DNA of 64,000 bases. It comes from Hydnum rufescens UP504 (Eukaryota > Basidiomycota > Agaricomycetes > Cantharellales > Hydnaceae). Of this stretch, positions 1-13,332 are shown in pieces (within the stretch, counting starts at the first letter, position 1; each line of letters opens with the position of its first letter). Below the pieces are notes generated by a model. It worked only from the letters and a program-made list of their open reading frames with translations, was not told where the DNA came from and searched no databases. Where the stretch lies: contig MU129091.1 in NCBI GenBank assembly GCA_014904985.1, forward strand, positions 1 to 64,000, written 5' to 3'. Both the position numbers and the translations under genes were made by a program.

Positions 1-279
1 ATCTAATCTTCGTGATCATATATAACGTTATTTGAAATCACTTGGAGCTCAATTTTCGCACTCTATGTCCTCCTCCACTGCTCAGCACCCCCCAATGGCC
101 ACTTGGGCGTTCACCTTCCCAACACCCCCGTTCCTGGCGATAGAGAGTTCTACCCACACAGTGACCCACCAATCAGCACCCCTCTCTCCGTGAGCCAATC
201 TTGCTAAGCAACACCAGATCGATGTTCTGGCCGACATCGTCCGCGTTCTCTAGGAGGGTGGATGGCCGCAGAATCAGGT

Positions 280-2096
<1,817 letters not shown>

Positions 2097-3255
2097 CACC
2101 TTAGGCAGCCCTACTTCAGTACCTAGTTAGGTCTGGTTTTTCTGGTAGAATAGCCTACCTAATAGGCTCATTTTGCCATGGCCCCACGTACTCTATGAGC
2201 CTAGCATGGGCCCACGGAACCTCATACAATTTTAGGCTCCATGGGGCCCATGCAGAAATTTTTTTAGGCATGGGGCCATGAACACCTGCCCTGGGGATAG
2301 TACTGTTGAGTTTCCCAAGTCCACCACATCGGCGATCCCAGATTTCTTTATCTCCGTGCACACTTTTTTTTCTAAGTCCACACGTACTTGCTCTTTTTTT
2401 TTCTAACATGTCATCACAGAGATATCATGACATCAGGGATCTAAAGCAGTAGGGATAGGAAATGGAAGGGGGCATGGGAAACATGAAGGCAACGTGAGAA
2501 ATACGAGGGCAATGTAAAAAAAATGCAATGGTGGCACTGAAACGGAAGGATAGTAGAAGATAAGTAAGGACAATCCGAAAAACAGATGGATGATGTGAAA
2601 AATGGATGGACGACGTGAAAAACATACGGACGATGCGAAAACATATGGATGATGCGAAAAACATACGGACCACACAAAAAACAGATGGACAACGCAAAAA
2701 TGTATGGATGATGTGAGAAATGGGACGACAACGCAAGAGACTGAAGGATGTTGCAAAAAACTGGAGGATAACATGAGAAACGCAGGGATAGTGCAAAGAG
2801 CACAAGGACACACGCAAGGACGATGTGAGGAATCCAAGGATCATTCAAGAAACACAAGGACAATGCGAGAAACGCGAGGACAATGCAAGAAACGCGAGGA
2901 CAATGTGAGAAACGCGAGGACAATGCGAGAAACGCGAGGACAATGCGAGAAATGCGAGGACAATGCGAGAAATGCGAGGACAATGCAAGAAACGCAAGGA
3001 TGATGCGAGAAACGCAAGGACGATGCAAGAAATGTGACGACGGTCCAAGAAACGTGACGACGATGCGAGGAATGCAATGATGATGCAAGATACGCAAGGG
3101 TGATGCGAGAAATGTGACGACGGTGCGAGAAATGTGACGACGGTGCGAGAAATGTAACGATGCAAAAAATGGGAGGATGGCATGAGAAATGGGTGGACAA
3201 GGTGAGAGATGCAAGAACGACACAAGAAACCTATGCACAATGTGGGAAACAGAAG
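2097..3255 (+). repeat. Left terminal inverted repeat arm of the KDZ element, with minisatellite
   Basis: The outer 370 bp are unique sequence and match the right end (about 21,830-22,199) in inverted orientation with few differences. The inner part (about 2,500-3,255) is a degenerate tandem array whose best unit is about 20 bp, GAGAAACGCGAGGACAATGC, cleanest at 2,850-3,010. Variants change mainly C to T and G to A. The same array lies inverted in the right arm. Long reading frames crossing this arm are products of the repeat and are not genes. Subterminal repeats of this kind often serve as transposase binding sites in large DNA transposons; here that role is inferred. Confidence 0.85.
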
Positions 3256-3271
3256 AACAATGTGAGATATA

Positions 3272-6200
3272 TTAATTCTGAAAAGTGGGCATCATGGGTC
3301 CTCCCCAGAACCTCGGACCAGTAGGAGCTTGCCTTGAGAAATTTCCCATTCCAAAATACGTATTGGGGTCCAAGGGTGGACCCTCATAGGATGCCGACCT
3401 GGAGGGATTGCCAAATTGTGTGCCTTGGTATGCAGAGTTTTGCTCTCCATAGCCAAGTTGAGCAGACAACGATGGATGTTGAGCTGCCTGAGAAGCACCG
3501 GGGAAATTGTAATGAGTGGCAGGAGGGAAAAGAGAAAAATCAAAGGTATCAATGAAGGCTGGTCCTGGGGGGACGTTGTCGAAGGCTGGTCTCGGGGGGA
3601 CATTGTCGAAGGCTGGTCTCGGGGGCACATTCTTGAAGGCTGGTCCTGGGGGCACATCGTTGAAGACCGGCACTGGGGGCATGTTGTTGAAAGCTCGTGC
3701 CAGGGGCACATTTTTGCCACCGCTAGCATTTATCAATGCTGATACATGTGGTACAGCAACAGTATTAATATCAGTTGGAATGGGAGGGTTGACAGCTGCA
3801 TCAGCTACTGTCGTGACCGAGGACTCAATGCTAGGTGTGAATACGGTAGTAGCAGCCACCTTCGCATGCTTCCTCTTGCTCTTATTCTCTGGCTTGCCCG
3901 GAATTGGGCGTTTAGTCTTCCTCATGGTTGCCACTGAAGGGTTTTGCAAGTCCTCGAGGTCCTCCAGATATCGCTGAGATGAACTGACGTGCATAAGGAC
4001 ATGCCCATCATGATCACTCATAATCGAAATGACGCCCTTGTCCTTGAGTGACATATTGGCATCCACTATTGTGTATATTATGTAAGAGCATTAAATGTAA
4101 GTCCACGTTCATTGACGTACCTGCGCTCCATTGACGGACGGCAATAGTGATGTCTGCAGGCTTTTTGTGGAATTCGGAACACAAGAGACGCCAGCCACCC
4201 ACAGAATTAGATGCATTGTGATCTAAGTCCACAAATCCTGGTGCCACTCCCCAGTTCATGACTTCCAGTTGATGACTGTAAAGAAGATCGGCAAAACCTT
4301 GCCAAGGAAATCGTTCTTCGAGAGTAACAAATGGCTCTGCAAATATGTGGTCACATTGGCTCTCTCAGTCTCCAAATACTCGTACTTACCTAATAGCCTC
4401 CTCAAATGCTTCCCACTCGATGCCTTGGCCTTCAATATATCGGTGAGTTCAGCGCTCCATACTTTCACCTGTACAACATTGGGATCAAGCTCGGGCTTCT
4501 CAAGTTGAAGGGTATCATTATTGACAAAGATATAGAATTGCCATAGGAGTTGGCTGATCGGGTTGTTGATGCTGCTCCAAAATCGCCATGATGCATCTGT
4601 TCCGTAGAAGACGCCATTCCATGCGGTGGATTTGTCGTCATGTGCTCGACCCGTTACCATGAGGATGATCGTGTGTACTCCAACTTCCCCAATACACTGT
4701 GCCTGAAGGCGAGTTCAGTAACAAAGCAACTAAGAGAAGTAAGAACAATTCACTCACTCGCTTCAACATCCCATCCTGTTCAGCAGCCATCAAATGGCTT
4801 AGTCCCGCTCCTTTCGGTGGCTTGCTTCATGTCTTCAAGATCGGTCTTGACCATCTCCGCTCGCAGATTGGAAAGCTGCTCATCCAGGTCACCGGCCAAA
4901 TCATGCTCATGCTTGAACGCATACCAAGCAGGTGTGACAATCTCCTTTATATAGTCACCTTGCTTGCCTTATACATATGCATTAGGATAGCACAATAAAT
5001 CAACCAAAAGCAAACTTACGATGCCCATCTTCACCTGGAAGAGGATTTGGATGTTCTTTTGAGTATGCACGGGACCACCCATTGAATGCATTTTTTTCAC
5101 GCTGACACTTCTCCTTCTCAATCCCAGCAGGATCACTGAGATTGAGTTGGGTGGCCTTCAGAAGCCCTAGACGAGGATATTGGCTCTTGTCTGCAAGTGT
5201 GCTGAGATCCTCCAAAAATTTGTCTCTGAGCAAGTTAGCCTGTGTGGTGATGGCTTCCGAGATCGTTCCGATCAAGAACGGTCGAGAAGATTTAATGGAG
5301 GGGTTCCCAGGCCAGAAGTCAGGATCTTCATAATCCCCATCACAGGACACATCAGGAAAACCCACATTGCTTCTGAAGCCTTCAAAGGGCTCTGAAGCCC
5401 TTCAGAGCCTTCCAAGGCTTCAGAAGCAATGTTGGTTTTCCTGATGCATAAGACCCTTGCCACGGGCTCTAGCTGTTGAGACAACCTTGCCCCCCCCAGA
5501 CGCGATGGTGGCTGGTGGCTGGTTGCCATAGTGAACATGGACGATAGAAAAGGGTGGTTCGTCTTGCTGGGATTCATGGCTCAAGCCTGCGGTATTTGGC
5601 AGGCAGCCGACGATTCCATCATCGGTATCAGTCATAGGGTCAAATGGGATGCAATGATTCACAGGGGGATGATATGTGGAATCCAAGCCAATGGTGAGTT
5701 CATCATTGCGATCATCGGTGTCACTGTCGGTTGTGGGTTCAAACAAGATGTGAGGCCTCGAAGGGCGTGTCAAGCCAACAGTGACTTTGCCATTGGTATC
5801 CTCTTCAATGGCCATAGGACCAAGTGGGATTGGACGGCTGGAATGGGGATGAGACGTCGAGTCATTTTGTGGCATGGTAGATTTCAGCAGCGATAAAGCA
5901 CCAAACTGGGGACTTCTGGGTGATGTATGCATGTGTTCATCGCTATTATCAATAGAACGAGAATCGGTTTCACCATCGGTCTGATTCTTCTTGGTCTGAG
6001 GCCTAGTTGTGTCGGTAGACGAATGTGCCTTTTTAACAAATGTCAATTCCAATCCAACAATGAAAATAAACAAAAACGAATCATCACTCACATATGTATC
6101 AATGCGATCCTGTTTGCGCTTCTGGGTCAAAGTTCTATGCAAGTGCAGGGAGAAAACTGGAGGTGGCAGCTGCAAGGATCCAGGCTCAAGATGAGCAGGG

Positions 6201-6838
6201 GGATCCACTTGATTCCCATCATCACCATCCTCATTGGCCCCACCAACCCGTCTTTATTTGTTGTTGTTGCCGGTGGTGTGTCGACAGCAGGATGTTGTCC
6301 CTTTTTCTTGGTCTGCCATTTGGTCATGGACAAGGGATGTATTCCAAGGGCCAATTTGTTCGAGGCATCGAAGGAGACCAAGGGAATAGTAGCAGAGAGA
6401 GTAGGTGAATGAATGGCTGTCAGGGATCTGGAGTAGGGACAGGAGTAGGGGAATGCTGAGATATCGAAGATAAAGCAACAGGCGAGGGGACTTTGGCTGA
6501 GGTCTTCTGCTTGGCTTGGGCAATGACAGTGTTAGATGGCCTAGCCTTTGCAGTTGGCCTTCGTTGGCATTTACTAGTGTGGATTTCTGGTTCTGAGCCC
6601 TTGTCAGCCCCCCAAACCCATCTTGACCATCTAATATGACAGAAGACTCCGCAGAAGAGACGGCTCCACCATGCTGTACAGCAGGTTGTCCAGTCTTTGC
6701 ATGAGAGGAATTAGAGAGTGTGGCAGAATCAACAGGCACTCTGGGTAATTTTGTGCCTTTCAGAGGCATTGAGTGACTCGGTAGAGTGGAAGGTGCACAG
6801 TGAGCAAGAACTCGCCAACAACACCTATCGTTACCCAT
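3272..6838 (-). CDS. Unrecognised multi-exon cargo gene of the KDZ element (proline-rich, repeat tail)
   Basis: A minus-strand gene inside the transposon; I do not recognise the family. The tentative start is the ATG at 6838 and the stop is at 3272. Its N-terminal half (about 6,800-5,420) is Ser/Pro/Thr-rich and probably disordered. The middle is more globular: GTISEAITTQANLL (about 5,270), AFNGWSRAYSKEHPNP (about 5,070), AWYAFKHEHDLAGD (about 4,910), WNGVFYGTDASWRFWSS (about 4,600) and WGVAPGFVDLDHNASN (about 4,240). Predicted donors and acceptors join most pieces; for example, the exon ending GEDGH is followed by gtaagt at 5,018. The C-terminal exon (4,066-3,272) carries a tandem PPGPAFxNV-like decapeptide repeat near 3,690-3,560. 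A one-base frame slip near 4,800 separates KQATERSG from LSHLMAAEQDGM, so this copy may be inactive. Gene boundaries are approximate. Confidence 0.45.
5349..5443. repeat. Near-perfect inverted repeat (hairpin) of about 95 bp
   Basis: The arm beginning ATCAGGAAAACCCACATTGC, continuing CTTCTGAAGCC, is followed almost directly by its reverse complement, which ends in GGCTTCAGAAGCAATG then TTGGTTTTCCTGAT. Arms are about 45 bp with a handful of mismatches and almost no loop. It lies within the unrecognised cargo gene, at the junction of the disordered N-terminal half and the globular middle. It could be a tiny palindromic mobile sequence or a spliced-out hairpin; nothing else inside identifies it. 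Confidence 0.7.
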
Positions 6839-6922
6839 TCATCACCTAATGCAGAAAGACCGCTCTAATAAGGACTGAGAGACACACGCAAAAAATCTGG
6901 AGAGCTCCGGTATTACATAATA

Positions 6923-8229
6923 CTACTTCCATAAATATCGAGGAGTGTCTAATTGAAGTTCTAGTACTAAGCACCAGTGATCCTTCCGATAGCCGAATGT
7001 TTCGTCTGCTCGTTGCGTAGAAGACCTTCCCACACTGACACGAGAACCCCCATCCTCAATCACCCACTTTGCAATTTGCTGAATGAGCTCATCGTAAGGT
7101 CCATTTGTTGGCCACATATAGACTGAGAAGTCCTTCACTTGAGACCGGGGAGGAGGTTCTAGGTGGCTGCGCATTATCATCTCCAGATGGCGTAGATCAG
7201 GGGGGATGTCGGATATAGGTATCAGGGCCAGCCTATCAAATAGCCAAGTTCTGTCAAATGAGACAATGTCCATTGGGCGTATTCGATCGTGGGCATGTGG
7301 CGGCAGCAAGGATGGATTGTTTCTGGAGAGACAAGGAGGAAATGAGAGGTTCTCTAAGAATCGATACTTGAAAGACATTGAAGGGTCAGAGCCATGTTCC
7401 TTCCACCATGCGTGTTCAATGACAGGAGAGACAGGCCTTTCCCGACACATGGGAGGGAGGCGAATGGTTGTAGTGACAAGTGGTGCACACTTCATCATCT
7501 CCTGGAGATCCCACTGTGAGTGGTGCCAAGCTATAGCTTGCTCAACATATCGGGGTTCAAAAAGCCATATGTATGCCACCATTTCTGGTGTGAAGGCATC
7601 CTTCACTTGGAACTGAGCCAGGCCTCGAACGTTGGCCTGTGACATTAGCATGGCATGAACAGTATGGAGATGTAGCTGAGATTTGAAGGCCAGGGACATT
7701 GACCATGTTCAAGAGTTGCGGTACTTCTTTTCCTGAATTCATCATACACCAAGGCAGCCATAAACCACGAATTCTTCCAACCAATGTTCTCGCTCAGCAC
7801 CCCATAAGACTGGGCCAACAACGAGGGTATACCACTGATGTATGGACATTCAAGCAAGTGGGTAGGGAATGTCGGTGAAGAGAAGTGATGATGCGTTGTG
7901 ATTCGAATCCGGACCTGACTCCAGGTGCGACATTGGAAGTGATATGCTAGGCTGAGTGAATAAGGCGGCTAGATAGTATAGAGGATGGAGGTTAGTCTGA
8001 CTAGTATCCAGGATGAGTTGAATGGGAATATGGGGCTATCCCACATACCATGCCTACAGTGCGATGTACACTCATGGTCAGCTGGATAAACGACATTGTT
8101 GAGATTAAACCAAGTGTCCACAGCAGAAGTTGGAGAGGTCATGAAGTGAGGTTTGATATAGAAAGTAACAGAGATCGGAGCCAAGAGTCTGACAGAGGGC
8201 ACAAGAAAAATAGATGTGGGTGACAACAT
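6923..8229 (-). CDS. Unrecognised cargo gene of the KDZ element
   Basis: A second minus-strand gene that I do not recognise. The first ATG in a sensible frame is at 8229 (MLSPTSIFL...), giving an N-terminal exon with FNLNNVVYPADHECTSHC at about 8,115-8,050. A middle exon lies at about 7,870-7,720 (LLECPYISGIPSLLAQSYG, then ENIGWKNSWFMAALVYDEF). The long last exon, 7,699-6,923, is open for 258 codons and contains KDAFTPEMVAYIWLFEPRYV, HAWWKEHGSDPSMSFKYRF and GYRKDHWCLVLELQL. Joining the middle and last exons needs an intron or a frame change near 7,700 that I could not fix. The regular W/H/D-rich composition of the last exon argues for a real globular protein. Its place between the other cargo gene and the GRF gene, within the inverted arms, makes it element cargo. 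I see no catalytic motif I can name. Confidence 0.45.
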
Positions 8230-8247
8230 TGTAACTCCAGAGTTTGC

Positions 8248-9872
8248 CCTGCGATCCTGAAGCAGCAATGGACGAGAGGCCTAGAAATATCAAAAAATAA
8301 GATTGTGAATGTTTATGATTATTAACCAAGTTTCACAAGGATGGTTCATACCAATGTGAAATCAGAGGAACCAATATACATGAAAAGTCAGTCAAACAGT
8401 TACATTGAGTTGGGGCAATGTCCGGAGTTCACCGTGTACCCACATTGCTACGCAGCACAATGCATGAGGTCTAGAAACATCAAAAAAATGAGATTACAAA
8501 CATTTATTATTAACCAAATTTCATGACAATTGGTCCATACTGATCCAAAATCGGATGAGCCAGTATGTGTATCTTAGTATAGGGGGGCTACAGTCATAAT
8601 TATGGGGCATAGTTCTCTGGTATTTTCAAAATATGTTCTTATATACTAGGTCTAAAACACTCTATATTACATTGTTATACCTCATCCAACCTGAAAATAG
8701 TTATGAGTCCAATAAGATTTCAATTTATGGTACTTGTGTGATTGCACTGCCTTCAAAGGGTCATATCCTGGTTTTTATTGTGCAGAAACTTTCAATAGTA
8801 AGGGATGAGATTATTCCCCGAGTTACAGGGCTAATAATCCTCATGAAAGTGATATATCGCACTGCCCTTTTGACGCTTAACTGCATTGGGTTTAAATACG
8901 TCACAATGCTCATTGTTTTCCCCCTAAGAATTACTTTTATATTTGTACATTGTGTTTCTCTTGCCAATGTACAGTCTGGTATACTCATCACATATGTATG
9001 CAATTTTGAGCGCTTATTGATATGAGTCTGTTTATTTAGTTTCCATGGTGTTGAGTGACTTTCCGGAACCAAACCATGTTGCACATCCCCCTCTGTCATT
9101 GTTCCTTCCTCGGTATGTTGTACTCATTGTTATGGGACAGTATGGACTGATAGGATCAGCCAAGCTGAGGGTATCCAAGTCGGATGACAATCCCAATGAG
9201 GAGTACTATGCCTGTATGAATCGGGGTACTCCACACCCAGCTTGCAAATTTTTTGGTATGTTACTCTGCGGATATTCTGAGACTTTCACTGATGGTATCT
9301 CTTTTTTCAGTCTGGGTCAATCAAGACACTACCATTGGATTTTCTTCCTTGATGCTATCTGCACCTTCGACACCTAAGCGTATGTATACAGCTTTTTCGT
9401 TCACTTGCTTCTTACATAATCTTTTACCAGGACAAGGACCATCAACAACCCCAAGAACTCCTACGACAACCCTGAGAACTCCTACAACAACCTCAAGGGT
9501 CGCTCCTGCTGCAATGGATCTAAGTCTTCAGGTTGAGGAATTGGAGATGGAAAGGGATAGATTTGAGGACTCAGCCATATGGGCACAGTATGAGCTTACT
9601 CTGGTCACTGGTAAGTACAATGAGCTGAGGGCTAAGCTTGTTGCCCTACTTGAAGACGCTTAGGAATTTTCTACTCGTTACCACCTGTCCTAGAATAGTT
9701 TTCGGAGAGTCCCAAAGGTCTCTTTCCTTTCTTGCTCCATTTATGTCTTCGCTTGGCTGAAAGGCAAAAGCATTGGTGAGGCACAATAGGAAGAAATTCA
9801 AAGCCGCAAATCAACTGTCGTTGTCCAAACAGTGGAAGGGCAACGAGGAGGCACTCCTCCATCCACTGACAG
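8248..9872 (+). repeat. Duplicated 1.6-kb block, copy 1 (matches 14107-15738)
   Basis: From GCGATCCTGAAGCAGCAATG onward this block matches 14,107-15,738 almost base for base. It covers a non-coding leader, the whole GRF gene and the first KDZ exon. The leader itself contains an internal imperfect repeat: GAGGCCTAGAAATATCAAAA at about 8,276 recurs as GAGGTCTAGAAACATCAAAA at about 8,466, each followed by a diverged match to the same AACCAA-TTTCA stretch. Differences between the two blocks are mostly CpG in copy 2 against TpG or CpA in copy 1. Confidence 0.9.
9076..9663 (+). CDS. GRF-type zinc-finger/coiled-coil protein, KDZ-associated, copy 1
   Basis: A small four-exon gene. Splicing at gtatgt...ctgatag (about 9,115-9,153), at gtatgttact...ttttttcag (about 9,255-9,309) and at gtatgtatac...taccag joins the reading frame. 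The product starts MLHIPLCHCSFL, followed by SAKLRVSKSDDNPNEEYYAC, then GTPHPACKFFVWV. The spacing of Cys/His-Cys, the NPN-x-x-YYAC core and the final C-x-FF-x-W match the GRF zinc finger, a single-stranded nucleic-acid-binding module seen in NEIL3, TTF2 and topoisomerase III. A Thr/Pro linker (TTPRTPTTT) follows, then a short coiled coil (LQVEELEMERDRFED) and the end ALLEDA. It lies directly upstream of the transposase in both copies of the block, which suggests a role in transposition. The zinc-finger call is from pattern and the role is inference. Confidence 0.7.
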
Positions 9873-11267
9873 GCTCAGAGGATCCATATCAAGTTATCCC
9901 TGGCAATGAACTACCATCTGAATGGAGTTTGAATAGGAGGAAGCACAATGGTGTCGTTTTCCTTGGAAGGGGTGCTGATGGTCAGTCAATGTATCAGCAG
10001 GCTGGGCTCCCCACTCGGCAAGGTCCCCAATCTTCTGTCAACACCTCCATTCAGCCCAACACCAACAGTTTTTTCAACTTTGACTATGGATTTGATGTGA
10101 TGGATTACCGTGTGCCCCAAGATCCCCATCCTATCCTTCACCCACGAGAAAGCTGGCACCTTATCAAAGACCGACAATCCGTCACTCTCACTGGCGATAT
10201 GGTGCTGCTCACAAATGGAACACTATCATTCTCCCAAATTTAATTCATCCTTACATGGCCTTTTGTGTGGCCACGAATTCTGGGCGTGATTGTGTCCCAA
10301 GTCCTCCCAAGATGAACCCGTGTAGCTGTGGAGAGCCCAACGTCAGGCTTGAGGTTACATGTGTCCGCCTAAAATGTATGTCTTTTGATCCACTGATGGA
10401 AACTGAATACTTATCCATATTCTTGCAGGTGTCGACTCAATCGTACTGTATGTCTGCAAATGTCTGCCAGCACCTCGGCAACTCATCGAACATGGACTAT
10501 TTCCATGTGCTCTGGTCTTTCCTAAGCTCACTGTTGAGCTTGATATGCTTGAGTTCGCTGCAGGCCTCTTCGTTAATTTGGCCCCTAATGAAATGGCCTG
10601 GGCAGTGACGCTCACAGAATTCCTCAGTACTCGAGGCTACATCTTCACTTTTTCCATGAGTGTTTGGGATTCAACTACACCCCTACTGTATCTAATGTTT
10701 ATATCACAAAGGATTCGCTTCAGCGATGCTTCAGAAATGTGCTTGCACAGTACCAGGTGCTGATGCAGGTTGTTGAAGCTGAGGTCAGCAAATCTGTCAA
10801 GGTCGCCCGGAATCTAGCTCTTGCTGCCTCTGTGACACTATCTGCCCAACATTTCAAGGCAGAGCTTCCAACGCTTGATGAATCTACACTGCTCTTTGAC
10901 TGCTCTTACCTCAATGGCCAAAGCGAGGATGGCCATGTCCCACAATTGAAAAATGGCGAGGCTCGTCAGCGCCCCAGTGCATACCTTCATTCTCACTGCC
11001 CTCTTTGCTTTGGAGGGAGACCCCCAGTACCTCAAGAGAACACGTTGGTACATTTATGATAGACATTTTGAACTTGCACTAACGGACACTCATTCCAGAC
11101 CACATGCTGTGGTCTGCATAGATGCCAACTTCCAGCAGAAGCGGAATCATGACAAGGATCATCGAAAAGGCTACGAGAAGGAAGAGGGCATGAGGGATCC
11201 CCTGATATTCAGCCCACACACTGTCCAGATATCAGAAGCTAATCTGAAGGAGTGGGAGGCCAATGTC
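9743..11267 (+). pseudogene. KDZ transposase, older copy, 5' part (broken)
   Basis: This is the N-terminal half of a KDZ transposase and matches the younger copy at 15,606-15,738 plus 17,283-18,673. A stop replaces an Arg codon six codons in (CGA in the younger copy, TGA here). Readable parts include the Cys cluster (CSCGEPNVRLEVTC, about 10,320-10,365), LIEHGLFPCAPVFPK, LPTLDESTLLFD, the zinc ribbon-like CPLCFGG and the first catalytic segment VCIDANFQQKRN near 11,115. At least a dozen differences from the younger copy are CpG-to-TpG/CpA changes. It ends abruptly after CCAATGTCGA at 11,267. The sequence that should follow is found, equally decayed, right after the assembly gap at 15,764. Confidence 0.8.
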
Positions 11268-12703
11268 GAATGTCACAAACAACAGACTCATGATAGCTTA
11301 CCTAAAAACGGGGTGGACCACCATCAGAATATGCCTACCAAACGCATTCTCAACCATTTCTGAAACCAACAGAACTCCCACCACCTCGAAATGTATACAT
11401 CCCGGACGAATTAAATAGACACGATTATTTCTTCGTACGCACGTCAGCCGGGAACGATCCCAATCCTAATCTCCACATTGACGAAGAGGTTACTTTTGCC
11501 CCAACATGACAACCACAGTCCCAAAGTATATGACGCCTGCACTCGAATCATATGCGTAATCCAAGACTACTCCCGATGACTCTGATTTCATGTGAGGTGG
11601 AATAAAGACACTCGTATATGGGAATGCAACGAAGGACGGTCTACCTTCCTACGTTCACCCATCACCCTCCTGAATAAACCCCATCGTCGTTTGGTCCTTT
11701 TCGGAATAAAACATCACCTCTGCCTGCACCCTGATGACATTGACGTATGAGAAGATGACAGTGAAATATGAAAGCGACCCTGCCAATCAATGAAGGAATC
11801 TGAATCCATGGAAGGCCTAAGCGAAATTAAAATGGACACATGATCAATTGGTTTGCGGATGCAAAAGTGACATAAAAGCAAATCGAACGACTATCCTCAA
11901 GCACGAATCAAAAAGTGTTCACCATGCCATTGGAACTTCACACGATTGTATATCGGCAATTCGATTACCCATACCCCGAATCATTCACCCATCTCAAACC
12001 CCACATGATTATCCGCTATTATCCAAATCCCCAAGTTGCATATGATGGCATTATAAAGACAAAAAGAGTCGACTGGACAATGTATGAGTTCGGAGAACCG
12101 CATAACAATCGACCCTCAATACGCCATGATCTCGAAATCGAATTTGTCCTTCTCCTCCGCATTCCAGAAAACACCACTGTACCTTGTCGAACCTTCTCCA
12201 CGGATGCTCTTGACCTCCACCCTAACAAAATCATCCAAAGTGGGTATTCGCTTAAAAATCCTAGGACAATACAAAGGAAAAACTATTAAAAATGCGGATA
12301 TTAAAGACCCCTACCCAACAATAAGCGACTTCTATCACCAAATTCGAAGCATAAGCTCGCAGGAAATCTCGCTTTGGTTCGAAGGATGGACATGGTGGTT
12401 CTACACAGGAGGCACGATCAGATTTCAATCATATAACTGTGGAAAAAGGCAAACAACATTGCAAGGGGCTGCAATTAACAGTGTTCACCATCTGTGGAAG
12501 ATAAAAACATCCAGTATCAGAAAATGCAAAATCACACCACTTCCAGCCATTGGAGGATCACATGACCAATTACGAAATTAATTACGGCTACGCGCGGAAA
12601 TCAAATTCGTTCTATAACTCCATCAGTTTTGATCGAGAGGTACGCCCATATAACGCTTAGAAAGCTACGATTCACACCTTTCGAACGGTACCAAACACAA
12701 GTC

Positions 12704-12982
12704 GAACGGACCAGAACTGCACTCTCCAGGCCAATTTTACTACCAAAATCCGGAATTTCCAGTAAAAAACGAATTTCTCTGTCAGTTCGCATTCAATCCT
12801 TTCGGAACAACCGCGCTTAGAAAGATATAAAAACTCCGCATCCGACGTACTGAGCACGCGAAGAACAGATCAAAACTGAACTCTACAGAGCGATATTACT
12901 ATCAGAATCAACACCCATCAGTAAAAAGCGAATTTCTCTGTCAGTTTACACCGGATCTTCTCGGAACCACCGCGCCCAGAAA
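12704..12982. repeat. Imperfect tandem repeat, period about 160 bp
   Basis: Two units (about 12,704-12,823 and 12,866-12,982) share CGAATTTCTCTGTCAGTT and the ending GGAAC(A/C)ACCGCGC followed by AGAAAG. A partial third unit precedes at about 12,640 (ACGCTTAGAAAGCTACGATT). They belong to the unrelated insert. No coding potential seen. Confidence 0.65.
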
Positions 12983-13227
12983 GCTGTGAAAAATCCGCAT
13001 CTAATGATACCAAGAACGTCTATTACAGATGCAAACTGCTGTTTCTGCATCAAATCCCATCCCATGCACTTGTCCCCATTATCAACCAACAACAAAACAC
13101 CTTAACCACTGGACTATGCTCAAATTAATCTCCAAAACCCGGAGATATCCTTTCATTTTGCCTCCAGAATGCTCCACATGGTCAGTGACCACATGCTCCA
13201 AGCATTCCACATGCTCAGCAAATTGGT

Positions 13228-13332
13228 GACATCACCCCCCCTCATGATTCCTTTTGTTCTCTTTATGAATGACACCACTATGACATCACCCCTCATGATT
13301 CCTTTTGTTCTCTTTATGAATGACTCAGCTAT
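13228..13332. repeat. Two 52-54-bp direct repeats upstream of a TATA-like box
   Basis: GACATCACCC...CCTTTTGTTCTC...ATGAATGAC is present twice in tandem with one length difference in a C run. It sits about 110-200 bp upstream of GGTATAAAAGC (about 13,440). This layout resembles enhancer repeats in a retroelement LTR; function is inferred. Confidence 0.7.

Noticed and set aside
2425..3240. Several long Ser/His/Phe-rich reading frames in overlapping frames on the minus strand
   Set aside because: All three frames are open because the 20-bp minisatellite lacks stops; the residues simply repeat. No gene.
3272..8229. TET/JBP dioxygenase cargo, as reported near some fungal KDZ genes
   Set aside because: No HxD...H 2-oxoglutarate/iron motif could be made out in either cargo gene.
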